Source of the DNA: Prevotella sp. CAG:485
GTDB lineage: Bacteria; Bacteroidota; Bacteroidia; Bacteroidales; Muribaculaceae
Assembly (NCBI GenBank): GCA_000437495.1
Contig: FR897887.1
Span: forward strand, 1 to 9,070
Length of the DNA: 9,070 nt
Direction of reading: 5' to 3'
A program made the position numbers and the translations under genes. Position 1 is the stretch's first letter. Each line of letters begins with the position of its first letter. Shown piece by piece: positions 1 to 6,695 of this stretch. The notes under the pieces were generated by a model, which worked only from the letters and a program-made list of their open reading frames with translations, had not been told where the DNA came from and ran no database searches.

Positions 1-50
1 GGGGCTTAAGGAGATTAAAGAGCTTAAGGGGCCCAAGGGGTTTAAGGGTA
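1..50. repeat. Degenerate TTAAGG-type short tandem repeat
   Basis: The first 50 bases are built from variants of a short unit, roughly CTTAAGG, ATTAAAG, CTTAAGGGG, CCAAGGGG and TTTAAGGG, spaced about 8 to 11 bases apart. No reading frame of note runs through it. It lies beyond the terminator of the secreted-protein gene and continues off the left edge, so its full length is unknown. Similar purine-rich, TTAAGG-like low-complexity tracts are, as I recall, common between genes in Bacteroidales; I infer no function. Confidence 0.5.
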
Positions 51-66
51 TATTGGCGGAAATGGA

Positions 67-96
67 AGAGGGCGCATCGGTGGGGATGCGCCCTCT
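67..96 (-). terminator. Strong hairpin terminator of the secreted-protein gene
   Basis: A perfect 12-bp inverted repeat (AGAGGGCGCATC at 67-78 and its complement at 85-96) encloses a 6-nt loop. It lies 34 bases past the TAA stop of the minus-strand gene. On the minus strand the stem is followed by TTCCATTTCC, which is pyrimidine-rich but not a clean T-run. It is most likely a Rho-independent terminator or an RNA 3'-end-stabilising hairpin. Confidence 0.75.
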
Positions 97-129
97 GGGT
101 GGGAGGAGGAGAGGCGGGAATGGGGATGG

Positions 130-3100
130 TTAGCGAACGATTACTTTGATGTTTTCGTCGGCAATGCGTACAAGGTATACGCCGGCTGCCAGGGGCACGC
201 GCACGCTGCTTTCGGGAACGGCGTTGTAGCAGTTGATGCCGGTCATGTTGATGATGGATACTTCCTTGCCTTCAGCTCCGATGATGGCGATGAAGCCATG
301 TCCGGCGTTTACGCTGATGCCATCGGTAAGCTGATTTACGGAGGTGTAACCTACGTAGCTGTTGGAAGGTGCTGATTCGAGTCCGTCGTTGTAAACGGCG
401 GTAACATGGAAGGTATGTTCGCCCTTAGGCAGTTTAGGATCTACGTATTTATTCTCGGCCACCAGAGCGGTGTTGAGAATCTTGCCGTCGCGATATACAT
501 TGTATCCGTCAACTTTCTTCGGCAGGCCGCGGAAGGTGATGTCGTCGAGCATGAACATGAATGCGCCCTTGGCGTAGCTGCGAATAGCGAAGTGCTTGGC
601 GCCGGCAGGCACGTTAACTGAATACAGAGTCCAGGTGTTGGGCACGGTGTCTACGGTCTGGAGCACCTCGTAATCGTCAGTTGCCGTTGCGCTGCCGTTG
701 GTGTAGAGAATCTGCATCTTTTCGGCGTAGCGGGCAGAGTAGCTGCGAGCCCAGAACGTTACAGTCTGCTGAGAGCCGTCGAGCATAGGCGAAACGGCCC
801 AGTCGTCAACCTGACCGTCGTCGAGACGGAACAGAGATGCGAGATATTTGTCGCCGCTGTGAGCGACCATGTCGGAGGTATTTGCGAAGGGACCATTCTT
901 ATGGTCGAATACGAAGAATGCTCGTCTGCTGCCCTGCGGGTTCTGGGGTACTTCCATATTTTGGAAGCCGCCGATGGGAGCGCCGTCAACGTCGATAAAC
1001 GTCCAGTCGCCCACATCTTCGTGAGCCCATGATTCAAATTCCTCACAGCTTTCAAGATCCGAAGTGGTGTTGTCTACAGAAGGAACATTCCAGTTGAGGG
1101 TTACTTCACGCCCAATGACGCCGCCGCGCAGTTCGGTAGGAGTGGCGCGGTTGTTGAATTTCCGCACGATGGTAACCTGGTCGGAGGTGTTGTTGGCAGT
1201 ATTTTCGTCGAGGTCATATTTAACCACGGCATGATATTTTGCCTGAGCGTCTGATTCGAGGATGCTGAGTTTAACGCCTGCGTTGAACGTAGCTTCGGTT
1301 TCTGGGGCGAGTTCGATGCCTTGTACGGTGCGGAAAGGCGTAGGAGCATTGTCGCGATAGAACTCTACGGAGTAATCCGTAGCCTTTGCAGCGCCGTAAT
1401 TCTTAACAATGACATTGACAGCTACTTCCTGATTCGGTTTTGCATTTTCGGGGGCGGTGATTTCAGTTACCATGAGGTCATGCTGAAGTTTTTCGCGCAC
1501 CTCAATCTTATCGAACATTACCCAGTTGTAGCTGAGGCAACGGTTTCTCAGGCCTATCTGAATCTGTTTGCCTTTATAAGGCACGAGGCTCTGGCTAATC
1601 TTCTTCCATACTAAAGTATCGCCCTCGCAGAGCTCATTCACGGTGCCTTTCTTGATGACATCCCAGTCTTCCTTGCCAAGCTCGCGTACCAACATCTCTA
1701 CTTCATTGATGTTGTATGCAGGCTGACCGTTTTGCATGCTGAAGATATTGTAGGTGTAGAACGAGAATTCTGGGTTTTGAGCGTTAGTGAGGTCAATCTT
1801 GCCCGAATAAACCATAGCCTGCGACTTGAGGTTTGTGAAACGACCTGCGAAGAATCCATTATCTTCATCGGCCGAGTTGATGCCGAGATTGCCGTCTTTG
1901 CAGAGCGACCATTTAACACCGGAGCCAACAGTGGTTCGGGTGGCGATGTTGTAAGAGTTTACGCCATCGGGGAACGATTCGCAATAAGGCATGGGATAGG
2001 GGGTGCCGGCAGCCGTTACAGCCGATGTGGTGCCTGTGGAGATTCCGTCAGCTGTTTCAGCGAATACAGCGGCGCGGAAGAACGTCTGATGGCCCGGTTC
2101 TGCGGCCACGTGAGTGTATGTGGGCGATGTGAGTCCCTGGGCATAAACAATTGAAAGGTTGGCGGCTTCTGCGACAGTGTAGGTTACGGGATAGCCGTTG
2201 AAGGGCTTGCCGTTTATGTCGGCCAGAGAGGGTTCCCAGGTAACGACGAGAGTGCCTTGCGGATTCTCCACAACCTTTACACTATCCACGGGAGCGGGCC
2301 TGTCGAAGCCGATGAAGGTCGTTACAGAAGCGGCAGTGCCGGCGCCGTTTTCATTATAGCAGGTAACCTTCCACGTGTTGTTGCCTTTCTTCTTCACGTC
2401 CGAGTCTTCCCAGGAGAATGCTTTACCGGGAGCCACATCAGTGAGAGTCTGCACCAGCGTGTCGTTGCGGGCGATTTCAATTTTTGTCAGCGAGGTCAAC
2501 GTGTCGCCTGAAGCCGAGTGTGTGGGAGCGGTGGCGGAGATAACGGCTTTGAGAGCGCCCGAGGGGTCAGCCTCAGCCTTAAGGTCAGACACTGCGGCGG
2601 GAAGAACCACAACCACGGGTGCGCTGACGCTTATCTTCCTTATATATAATGTGCCATTTTTCTTTTCAGAGATGCCGTGGAAGCCTAAGTTGTAGAGACC
2701 GGTTTCGGGCACGGTGAAGTGAGCCTCGTAAGTGGTGGCTTTGTTAGTTTTCACCTCGGTGGTGTCGATTACGGTGAGCGTCTGAGCTTCGGCAGTGGCT
2801 TCTTTGCCCAGCTTGAGTTCAAACCGTTCTACTTTTGTTGTGCTGCTGCCGCGCACTTCTACGGCAAATTTATACGTCTTGCCGCCATGGAACTTGATTT
2901 TCGGGCTTATGAGCCAGTCGTCCATATCCTTGGTGCTGCTGTAAGCGCAGTTCACGCTCGAATTAGATCCGGTATAGGAATATTTCCACTTTTTGCCGTC
3001 ATTATTAGCATCAATTACTGTAAATTCATTAATTGAGGCAGAGGAGGTGGTCTTAACCTCGTAAGGCGGCACATAGTTGCCCAGATCCACTGTGTTCGAC

Positions 3101-3702
3101 TCAGCCGGCGAAGAGCTGATGCCGTCACATTCGGTAATCACGGTGTAGTAGAACGAAGTTTTAGCCTCCGGTTCGGCCACTTTGTCGACGTAAGTTGTGT
3201 CGGTAAGATTCTGAGCCACAACCACTGAGTCGGGAAAACGGGTAACGTTGTATGAGAGCTTGCTCACATCCATGTAACCGCCGTTGACGGTTGTGGTCAC
3301 GGGCTTCCAATTCACCTTGAAAGCACCATTTTCGTATGCTATTGACACCTCTGTGGGTTTGGGAGTATCTTTGCCGATGAAGAAGGGTTTGGTCTTCACC
3401 ACGGGGCCGTCGCCAACACTGTTAGTAACAACAACGGCAATGGTATACAAGTCAGCCTTGGGCACGGTGAGATCCACCGACATTGCCTGACCGTATGAGC
3501 AGGGACCTGTGGTGAGCACCGAGTCTTTCTTCATTATTTTATATGTGAGGTTGCCGGAGGCGGCGGTGCCGTCGAAGAGCGTTGTGGGGCATTTGAAAGA
3601 CACCTTACCGGTCAGAGAGCCGTCGGTAAACGACGTTTGCAGGTCGGTGATGGCGTCGGGAGCTTTGTCGTAAGCCTTGAAAGGAATGAAGATACCCACC
3701 AT
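130..3702 (-). CDS. Modular secreted surface protein, main body (FN3 / choice-of-anchor J / CARDB / sorting tail), 5' interrupted
   Basis: This 1190-codon frame encodes a large extracellular protein of unknown ligand. I see two related blocks, each an FN3-like pair followed by a jelly-roll-like module: FN3 at about 15-205 with a J-like module at 212-360 (DDWLISPKI near 261), then FN3 at about 368-560 with a second module at 570-736. A CARDB-like domain (HDLMVTEITAPENAKP) spans about 741-846. A further FN3-like region split around a choice-of-anchor J domain (DDWAVSPMLDG near 966, MLDDITF near 1051) spans 855-1120. The last 65 residues resemble a type A T9SS sorting domain ending GVYLVRIADENIKVIVR. 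The apparent ATG directly follows an in-frame TAG, there is no signal peptide, and the same frame continues upstream. This is therefore the body of a longer broken gene, not a gene with its own start. If translated by reinitiation the product would stay in the cytoplasm. Domain calls are from sequence pattern only. Confidence 0.8.
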   Translation of the reverse strand: MVGIFIPFKAYDKAPDAITDLQTSFTDGSLTGKVSFKCPTTLFDGTAASGNLTYKIMKKDSVLTTGPCSYGQAMSVDLTVPKADLYTIAVVVTNSVGDGPVVKTKPFFIGKDTPKPTEVSIAYENGAFKVNWKPVTTTVNGGYMDVSKLSYNVTRFPDSVVVAQNLTDTTYVDKVAEPEAKTSFYYTVITECDGISSSPAESNTVDLGNYVPPYEVKTTSSASINEFTVIDANNDGKKWKYSYTGSNSSVNCAYSSTKDMDDWLISPKIKFHGGKTYKFAVEVRGSSTTKVERFELKLGKEATAEAQTLTVIDTTEVKTNKATTYEAHFTVPETGLYNLGFHGISEKKNGTLYIRKISVSAPVVVVLPAAVSDLKAEADPSGALKAVISATAPTHSASGDTLTSLTKIEIARNDTLVQTLTDVAPGKAFSWEDSDVKKKGNNTWKVTCYNENGAGTAASVTTFIGFDRPAPVDSVKVVENPQGTLVVTWEPSLADINGKPFNGYPVTYTVAEAANLSIVYAQGLTSPTYTHVAAEPGHQTFFRAAVFAETADGISTGTTSAVTAAGTPYPMPYCESFPDGVNSYNIATRTTVGSGVKWSLCKDGNLGINSADEDNGFFAGRFTNLKSQAMVYSGKIDLTNAQNPEFSFYTYNIFSMQNGQPAYNINEVEMLVRELGKEDWDVIKKGTVNELCEGDTLVWKKISQSLVPYKGKQIQIGLRNRCLSYNWVMFDKIEVREKLQHDLMVTEITAPENAKPNQEVAVNVIVKNYGAAKATDYSVEFYRDNAPTPFRTVQGIELAPETEATFNAGVKLSILESDAQAKYHAVVKYDLDENTANNTSDQVTIVRKFNNRATPTELRGGVIGREVTLNWNVPSVDNTTSDLESCEEFESWAHEDVGDWTFIDVDGAPIGGFQNMEVPQNPQGSRRAFFVFDHKNGPFANTSDMVAHSGDKYLASLFRLDDGQVDDWAVSPMLDGSQQTVTFWARSYSARYAEKMQILYTNGSATATDDYEVLQTVDTVPNTWTLYSVNVPAGAKHFAIRSYAKGAFMFMLDDITFRGLPKKVDGYNVYRDGKILNTALVAENKYVDPKLPKGEHTFHVTAVYNDGLESAPSNSYVGYTSVNQLTDGISVNAGHGFIAIIGAEGKEVSIINMTGINCYNAVPESSVRVPLAAGVYLVRIADENIKVIVR

Positions 3703-4005
3703 CTAGTCTTTGTGGTCGAACTTGCAGAGCTTGGTGGCTGCGCCGGTCGAGAGGTTGATTTCGCAGAGATAAGCCTCTTCATCTTCGGGGCAGAGAGTCC
3801 AGAACATACGGCCTGTGTTTTTGTCGACAGCCGCTGCAGATATATATTTGGGCACGAAACCAGTGGGGCCCAGTTTCAGAGTATCGCCCGTGGCGGGATT
3901 TACTTTGTAGCAATCGCCGGCCATGTCAATGGCATACACATTGCCGTCGTTGGCATAAGCGCAGGCGTTCCACTGAGTTTTCATCTCCACGATGTCCTCC
4001 CACTT
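3703..4005 (-). pseudogene. Upstream remnant of the same secreted-protein gene (propeller-like repeats), ended by an amber codon
   Basis: About 100 codons are in the same frame as the 1190-codon body and separated from it only by TAG at 3703-3705. The residues (WNACAYANDGNVYAID, then YKVNPATGDTLKLG, then AAAVDKNTGRMFWTL) form repeats typical of beta-propeller-like N-terminal regions that precede FN3 domains in Bacteroidales surface proteins. No ATG opens it. The first possible start is a GTG at 3990, and similarity in style seems to continue a few codons further (KWEDIVEMKT). Upstream of about 4005 the frame runs into the antisense of a Crp-family gene and stops at 4069-4071. The signal peptide, the first part of the propeller and the promoter are missing. 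Restoring one base of TAG (for example CAG, Gln) would join it to the body. Confidence 0.7.
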
Positions 4006-4455
4006 GTGTTTAACAAGAATGGCAAAACGGACACTTTGTTTTTCGACGGAGGGGGTGCCATCTTCACCTCATTCAAGGGCATATTTATGAATAAGGAGGG
4101 AGTGTTCCGCGTAGAGGCTCTTGCCGACAGCTGCGGATGGGAAATCTCGCATAAGCAATATACGCGTTTGCAGGAGCAGTATCATGAGTTGCTGAAGTTT
4201 GAGATTGGCGTTTTGCGACGTCAGCTGTGCAGCCTTGAGGACCATTATCACCGCTGGGCTCTCACCTCGCCTCACGAACGCTATCAAATGTTCTGGGCCA
4301 ATCAGACCGAGGAGCTGAAGCGCAACCGCACGCCTCATTTGCTGAGCAAATTCATTCCGCTGAAGGTAATAGCGCAATACCTGAGCATGACGCCCCAGAT
4401 GCTGTCAGTGTTGCGGCGGCGTGAGGTAGAGAACCGGCGCAAAAACGAGGGCTGA
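4006..4455 (+). pseudogene. 5'-truncated Crp/Fnr-family transcriptional regulator
   Basis: This is the last 149 codons of a cyclic-nucleotide-binding-fold regulator. The fragment opens inside the sensor domain (VFNKNGKTDTLFF, then GGGAIFTSF, which fits the end of the beta roll). The long dimerisation helix follows at about 55-85 (QEQYHELLKFEIGVLRRQL, then SLEDHYHRW). The C-terminal helix-turn-helix at about 119-138 reads PLKVIAQYLSMTPQMLSVLRR, close to the family pattern. Family members usually have about 190-220 residues, so roughly 45-70 N-terminal residues are missing. No start codon or promoter sits at the break. The plus-strand frame stays open leftwards to 3637 only because it reads antisense through the secreted gene. 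An internal ATG at 4087 could start a short product with the DNA-binding half but no sensor. Family assignment is confident; loss of function is inferred. Confidence 0.75.
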
Positions 4456-4464
4456 CACCCTCGT
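4445..4464. terminator. Hairpin terminator overlapping the Crp-fragment stop codon, probably bidirectional
   Basis: ACGAGGG (4445-4451) pairs with CCCTCGT (4458-4464) around a 6-nt loop that contains the TGA stop of the regulator fragment. On the plus strand a T5 run follows 7 bases later (4472-4476). On the minus strand the stem runs directly into TTTTT, the classical geometry. It can therefore end transcription of the regulator and also block read-through coming from the sigma-factor gene. Confidence 0.6.
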
Positions 4465-4527
4465 CAGTAGATTTTTCAGATCCGAAGGCCGAGGTTCAAT
4501 TGGCCTGAGGCTTTGCCAGCCTAAAAG

Positions 4528-4567
4528 AAACCCGGCGACCGCGTAACGTTTGCGGGTCGCCGGATTT
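4528..4567 (-). terminator. Hairpin terminator downstream of the ECF sigma gene
   Basis: CCGGCGACC (4532-4540) pairs perfectly with GGTCGCCGG (4555-4563) around a 14-nt loop. After one mismatch the pairing extends by three A-T pairs on the outside. On the minus strand the stem is followed by GTTTCTTTTAG, a U-rich tail, so it best fits a terminator for the sigma-factor transcript about 175 bases past its stop codon. Confidence 0.65.
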
Positions 4568-4594
4568 AGAGAAATGAAATAAAGCTGTGTATGC

Positions 4595-4663
4595 TTAAGA
4601 GTTAAACACTTGGGAGGAAAGTATGAGAGAAGCAATGAGAACCGGTTTAATGCTTTTTCTCAC
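4595..4663 (-). CDS. Possible 22-codon signal-peptide-like small ORF downstream of the sigma gene
   Basis: A GTG-started frame reads (V/M)RKSIKPVLIASLILSSQVFNS and then stops at TAA. The composition is that of a small signal peptide or membrane peptide: a basic start (R, K, K), a hydrophobic stretch PVLIASLIL, then a polar end. It lies between the sigma gene and the terminator at 4528-4567, so it would be co-transcribed with the sigma gene. No clear ribosome binding site is visible and the length is within what chance can give. It could equally be the leftover start of a lost secreted protein. The remaining 4568-4740 region shows nothing else I can support. Confidence 0.2.
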   Translation of the reverse strand: MRKSIKPVLIASLILSSQVFNS

Positions 4664-4740
4664 TTAACCGATTGTATGAGGTGAGATTCCTGTTCTGCTG
4701 AAGGTTGTTCAGGCGATGCTTTCAGAGTTGTGCAAGGGAA

Positions 4741-5250
4741 TCAGGCATCAGATAGTTTAGCGCGCAGAGCGCGGCGTGCATTAAGGATGCGGCTTTTGAC
4801 AATGCCAGGGGTAAAATTGAGTTTCTGTGCTATTTCAGAATAGCTGTAACCTTCAATCAGCATAGAGAACGGGACTCTTTGGGAATCAGGCAATTGAGCA
4901 ATAATCTGAGAGATTTGGTTTGCGCTGTACACGCTGTCGGGAGCGGGCGAAGTACTCGTTACGGGAATCTTAAGCAATTGCTCATCGTCAACTGCTTGGT
5001 CAAGGACAACCGATATGCGTTTTGAGTTTCTGCAATTGTTGAGAAACGTGTTGCGCATAATGGTCATAATCCAACCTGAGAAATTGGTTTTCTCAATAAA
5101 TGATTCTTCGGCATGCAGGGCTTTCAGAGTGGTTTCCTGCACAAGATCGGAAGCATCGTTCGGATTGGATGTCAGTTTCATGGCTAAACTGTGCAGACTT
5201 GGCTGAGCCTGCACTACTTTGCTCGAAAACTCCTGAGAATTGGCTTTCAT
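4741..5250 (-). CDS. ECF-type RNA polymerase sigma factor (sigma-70 family)
   Basis: The 169-residue length is normal for an ECF sigma factor, which directs RNA polymerase core to a dedicated promoter set. Region 2 covers about residues 14-80, with the core-binding motif DASDLVQETTLKAL (32-45) and the promoter-melting helix FSGWIMTIMRNTFLNNCR (57-74). Region 4 covers about 114-165, with the helix-turn-helix YSYSEIAQKLNFTPGIVKSRI (135-155) that reads the -35 element. A linker rich in Pro, Ser and Thr (96-108) joins them. The ATG at 5250 is the natural start: it precedes region 2 by a short leader and lies about 58 bases below a predicted transcription start. No anti-sigma factor, FecR-like or TonB-receptor gene adjoins it, so its control and regulon cannot be deduced from context. 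The family is clear; the target genes are unknown. Confidence 0.93.
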   Translation of the reverse strand: MKANSQEFSSKVVQAQPSLHSLAMKLTSNPNDASDLVQETTLKALHAEESFIEKTNFSGWIMTIMRNTFLNNCRNSKRISVVLDQAVDDEQLLKIPVTSTSPAPDSVYSANQISQIIAQLPDSQRVPFSMLIEGYSYSEIAQKLNFTPGIVKSRILNARRALRAKLSDA

Positions 5251-5315
5251 TTTACATTTAAGTTTAATAGCGTGTGCTGTTATTAAGATTATTGAATAGC
5301 TTTGGTTCTTAAATG

Positions 5316-5345
5316 CAAAGGTAATGAATATTTTTAATATGCCAA
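5316..5345 (-). promoter_or_regulatory. Bacteroidota-type promoter of the sigma-factor gene
   Basis: On the minus strand TACCTTTG (5323-5316) matches the Bacteroidota -7 consensus TAnnTTTG exactly. TTGG (5345-5342) sits 18 bases upstream as a -33 element. The expected transcription start is near 5309, giving an untranslated leader of about 58 bases before the ATG at 5250. The spacer is very AT-rich. This supports a separate transcription unit for the sigma gene rather than read-through from the upstream operon. Confidence 0.65.
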
Positions 5346-5357
5346 GCGCCCGGGCAT
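5339..5357. promoter_or_regulatory. Short inverted repeat over the -33 element of the sigma promoter
   Basis: ATGCC (5339-5343) and GGCAT (5353-5357) form a 5-bp inverted repeat with a 9-nt GC-rich gap containing GCGCCCGG. It overlaps the predicted -33 box, so it could be an operator. It could also be a weak hairpin ending the upstream CNNM-family transcript. The arms are short and chance is a real alternative. Confidence 0.25.
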
Positions 5358-5391
5358 TGTTTAATTGTTTTTTTAACAGAGAAGCCGGGTG

Positions 5392-6693
5392 TTACCGTTC
5401 AAAATTTTTGGCATTGGGGTTGTAATCGGCAATTTTCTGCACCAGCACCAGCTCTATGCGTGTTTCTGTGCGCGAAAGCACGGTGAAGCGGAGGCCGTCG
5501 ATCTCCACGGGGATTCCCTTCTGAGGGAACGCCTCGAGGCTCTCGAGCAGGTATCCGGCCAGGGTGTGATATTGTTCATCTTCGGGCAGATGCAGATGCA
5601 GATCGTCGTTAAGCCGCTCAATCTCGGCGCGGCCTGATATTTCGTAATCGCCGTTGGGCAGACGGCGGTAAAGGAGCTTGTTGCGGTCGTGCTCATCTTC
5701 AAATTCGCCGAATATTTCCTCCACCAGGTCTTCGAGGGTTACGAGACCGGCCGTGCCGCCGAATTCATCCACCACAATGGTCATGGACTTCTTCTCGGCA
5801 AGCATACGCTGCATTATGGTGTTGGCCAGCATGGTGTCGGGGGCGAAGATTACGGGCTTTAGGCGTGTGCGCCAGTCGGTGTCGGCGTGGAACAGCTCCG
5901 AGACGTGTATATAGCCCACAATATCGTCGATGTCTTGCCTGAAGACCACAATCTTGCTCAGGCCGGTGCGGGTGAAGGTGTCTATGAGCTCATGGCGTGT
6001 TGTGGTCTGCAGATTCACAGCGATGATTTCGTTGCGCGGCGTCATGCACTCGCCCAGCTGCGTTGTCTTGAAGTCGAGGGCATTCTGGAATATCTTGACC
6101 TCATTTTCCACTTCGCGGTCGTGCGGATTCTGGTCTATTGACTGCTGAATGTAATCGTCAATCTGCTCAAAGGTGAGTTTCTGAGGCTCGTTGTTGTCGC
6201 TGCGGATGCCGAAGAGGCGCATCAGCCCGCGCGAGACGATGTTGGTAAACCACGACAGGGGGTAAAGGAGCCAGTAGATGAGCCAGAGAGGCATGGCCAC
6301 CAGGCGCATGGTGAAATTGGGGTTGATGCGGAAAGTGGTTTTGGGGAAGAACTCGCCTGTGAGCAGGATTATCAGGGTGGAGATGATGGTGTTGAGAATC
6401 AGTATGATGGCCTGTTGTTGGCCAAGCCAGTGTCCGAGCAGCGGATCGAGGATGGCCGAAAAGGCTATGCCGTAAATTACCAGCGCCACGTTGTTGCCCA
6501 CAAGGAGTGTGGAGATAAACATATCGGCACGGCGTGAAAAGCCCTGGAGTATGCGCGAGACTATGCCTCGGCGTGTGGCGTCGATTTTGATGCGGACTTT
6601 GTCGGACTGTACGAATGCTATCTCAGCCCCGGAGAAGAGGCCGGAGAAGAGGATGGCTATTAAGGTGATGACGATTGCTATCGTGAGGTCCAT
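5392..6693 (-). CDS. CNNM/CorC (HlyC-type 'hemolysin') family membrane protein with CBS pair
   Basis: This 433-residue inner-membrane protein has the full CNNM/CorC layout. The N-terminal DUF21 domain (about 1-165) has hydrophobic segments near 4-22, 60-82, 94-113 and 130-150, the signature FSGLFSGAEIAF (16-27) and GEFFPKT (113-119). The cytoplasmic CBS pair (about 210-335) includes MTPRNEI (217-223) and VVDEFGGTAGLVTLEDLVEE (307-326). The C-terminal transporter-associated domain (about 345-420) follows. Family members are linked to divalent cation (Mg2+ or Co2+) export or homeostasis; the old name hemolysin is poorly founded. The gliding protein GldE of Bacteroidota belongs to the same superfamily, and I cannot exclude that assignment. 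The ATG lies 2 bases after the stop of the LptC-like gene, so the two are probably translationally coupled. It is the last gene of the operon in this window. Substrate is inferred only from the family. Confidence 0.9.
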   Translation of the reverse strand: MDLTIAIVITLIAILFSGLFSGAEIAFVQSDKVRIKIDATRRGIVSRILQGFSRRADMFISTLLVGNNVALVIYGIAFSAILDPLLGHWLGQQQAIILILNTIISTLIILLTGEFFPKTTFRINPNFTMRLVAMPLWLIYWLLYPLSWFTNIVSRGLMRLFGIRSDNNEPQKLTFEQIDDYIQQSIDQNPHDREVENEVKIFQNALDFKTTQLGECMTPRNEIIAVNLQTTTRHELIDTFTRTGLSKIVVFRQDIDDIVGYIHVSELFHADTDWRTRLKPVIFAPDTMLANTIMQRMLAEKKSMTIVVDEFGGTAGLVTLEDLVEEIFGEFEDEHDRNKLLYRRLPNGDYEISGRAEIERLNDDLHLHLPEDEQYHTLAGYLLESLEAFPQKGIPVEIDGLRFTVLSRTETRIELVLVQKIADYNPNAKNFER

Positions 6694-6695
6694 TG

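Noticed and set aside
3703..3990. A separate 95-residue gene starting at GTG 3990
   Set aside because: It is in the same frame as the 1190-codon body, ends at a single TAG directly before it, and has no signal peptide. It is a piece of the same gene, and the GTG is an internal Val.
3637..4455. A continuous 272-codon plus-strand frame that could be read as one protein with a C-terminal Crp-type DNA-binding domain
   Set aside because: The first 123 codons are antisense to the secreted-protein gene, whose own frame carries clear domains, and they have no Crp-like sensor residues. The frame is open by chance across the junction.
4478..4526. Nested GGCC/AGGCT short inverted repeats, and a GGTTCAAT stretch reminiscent of a tRNA T-arm
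   Set aside because: The arms are 4-5 bp only, and no acceptor stem, anticodon arm or D-arm can be built around the GGTTCAAT, so there is no tRNA.
4622..4666. Plus-strand 14-codon frame MREAMRTGLMLFLT behind GGGAGGAAAGT, which looks like a Shine-Dalgarno site
   Set aside because: It is very short, Bacteroidota rarely rely on strong Shine-Dalgarno sites, and no promoter or conservation evidence is visible.
5358..5391. T7 tract and TGTT...AACA repeat just past the CNNM-family stop as a terminator
   Set aside because: On the minus strand the tract is A-rich, not T-rich, and the arms are 4 bp, so it does not fit an intrinsic terminator for that gene.
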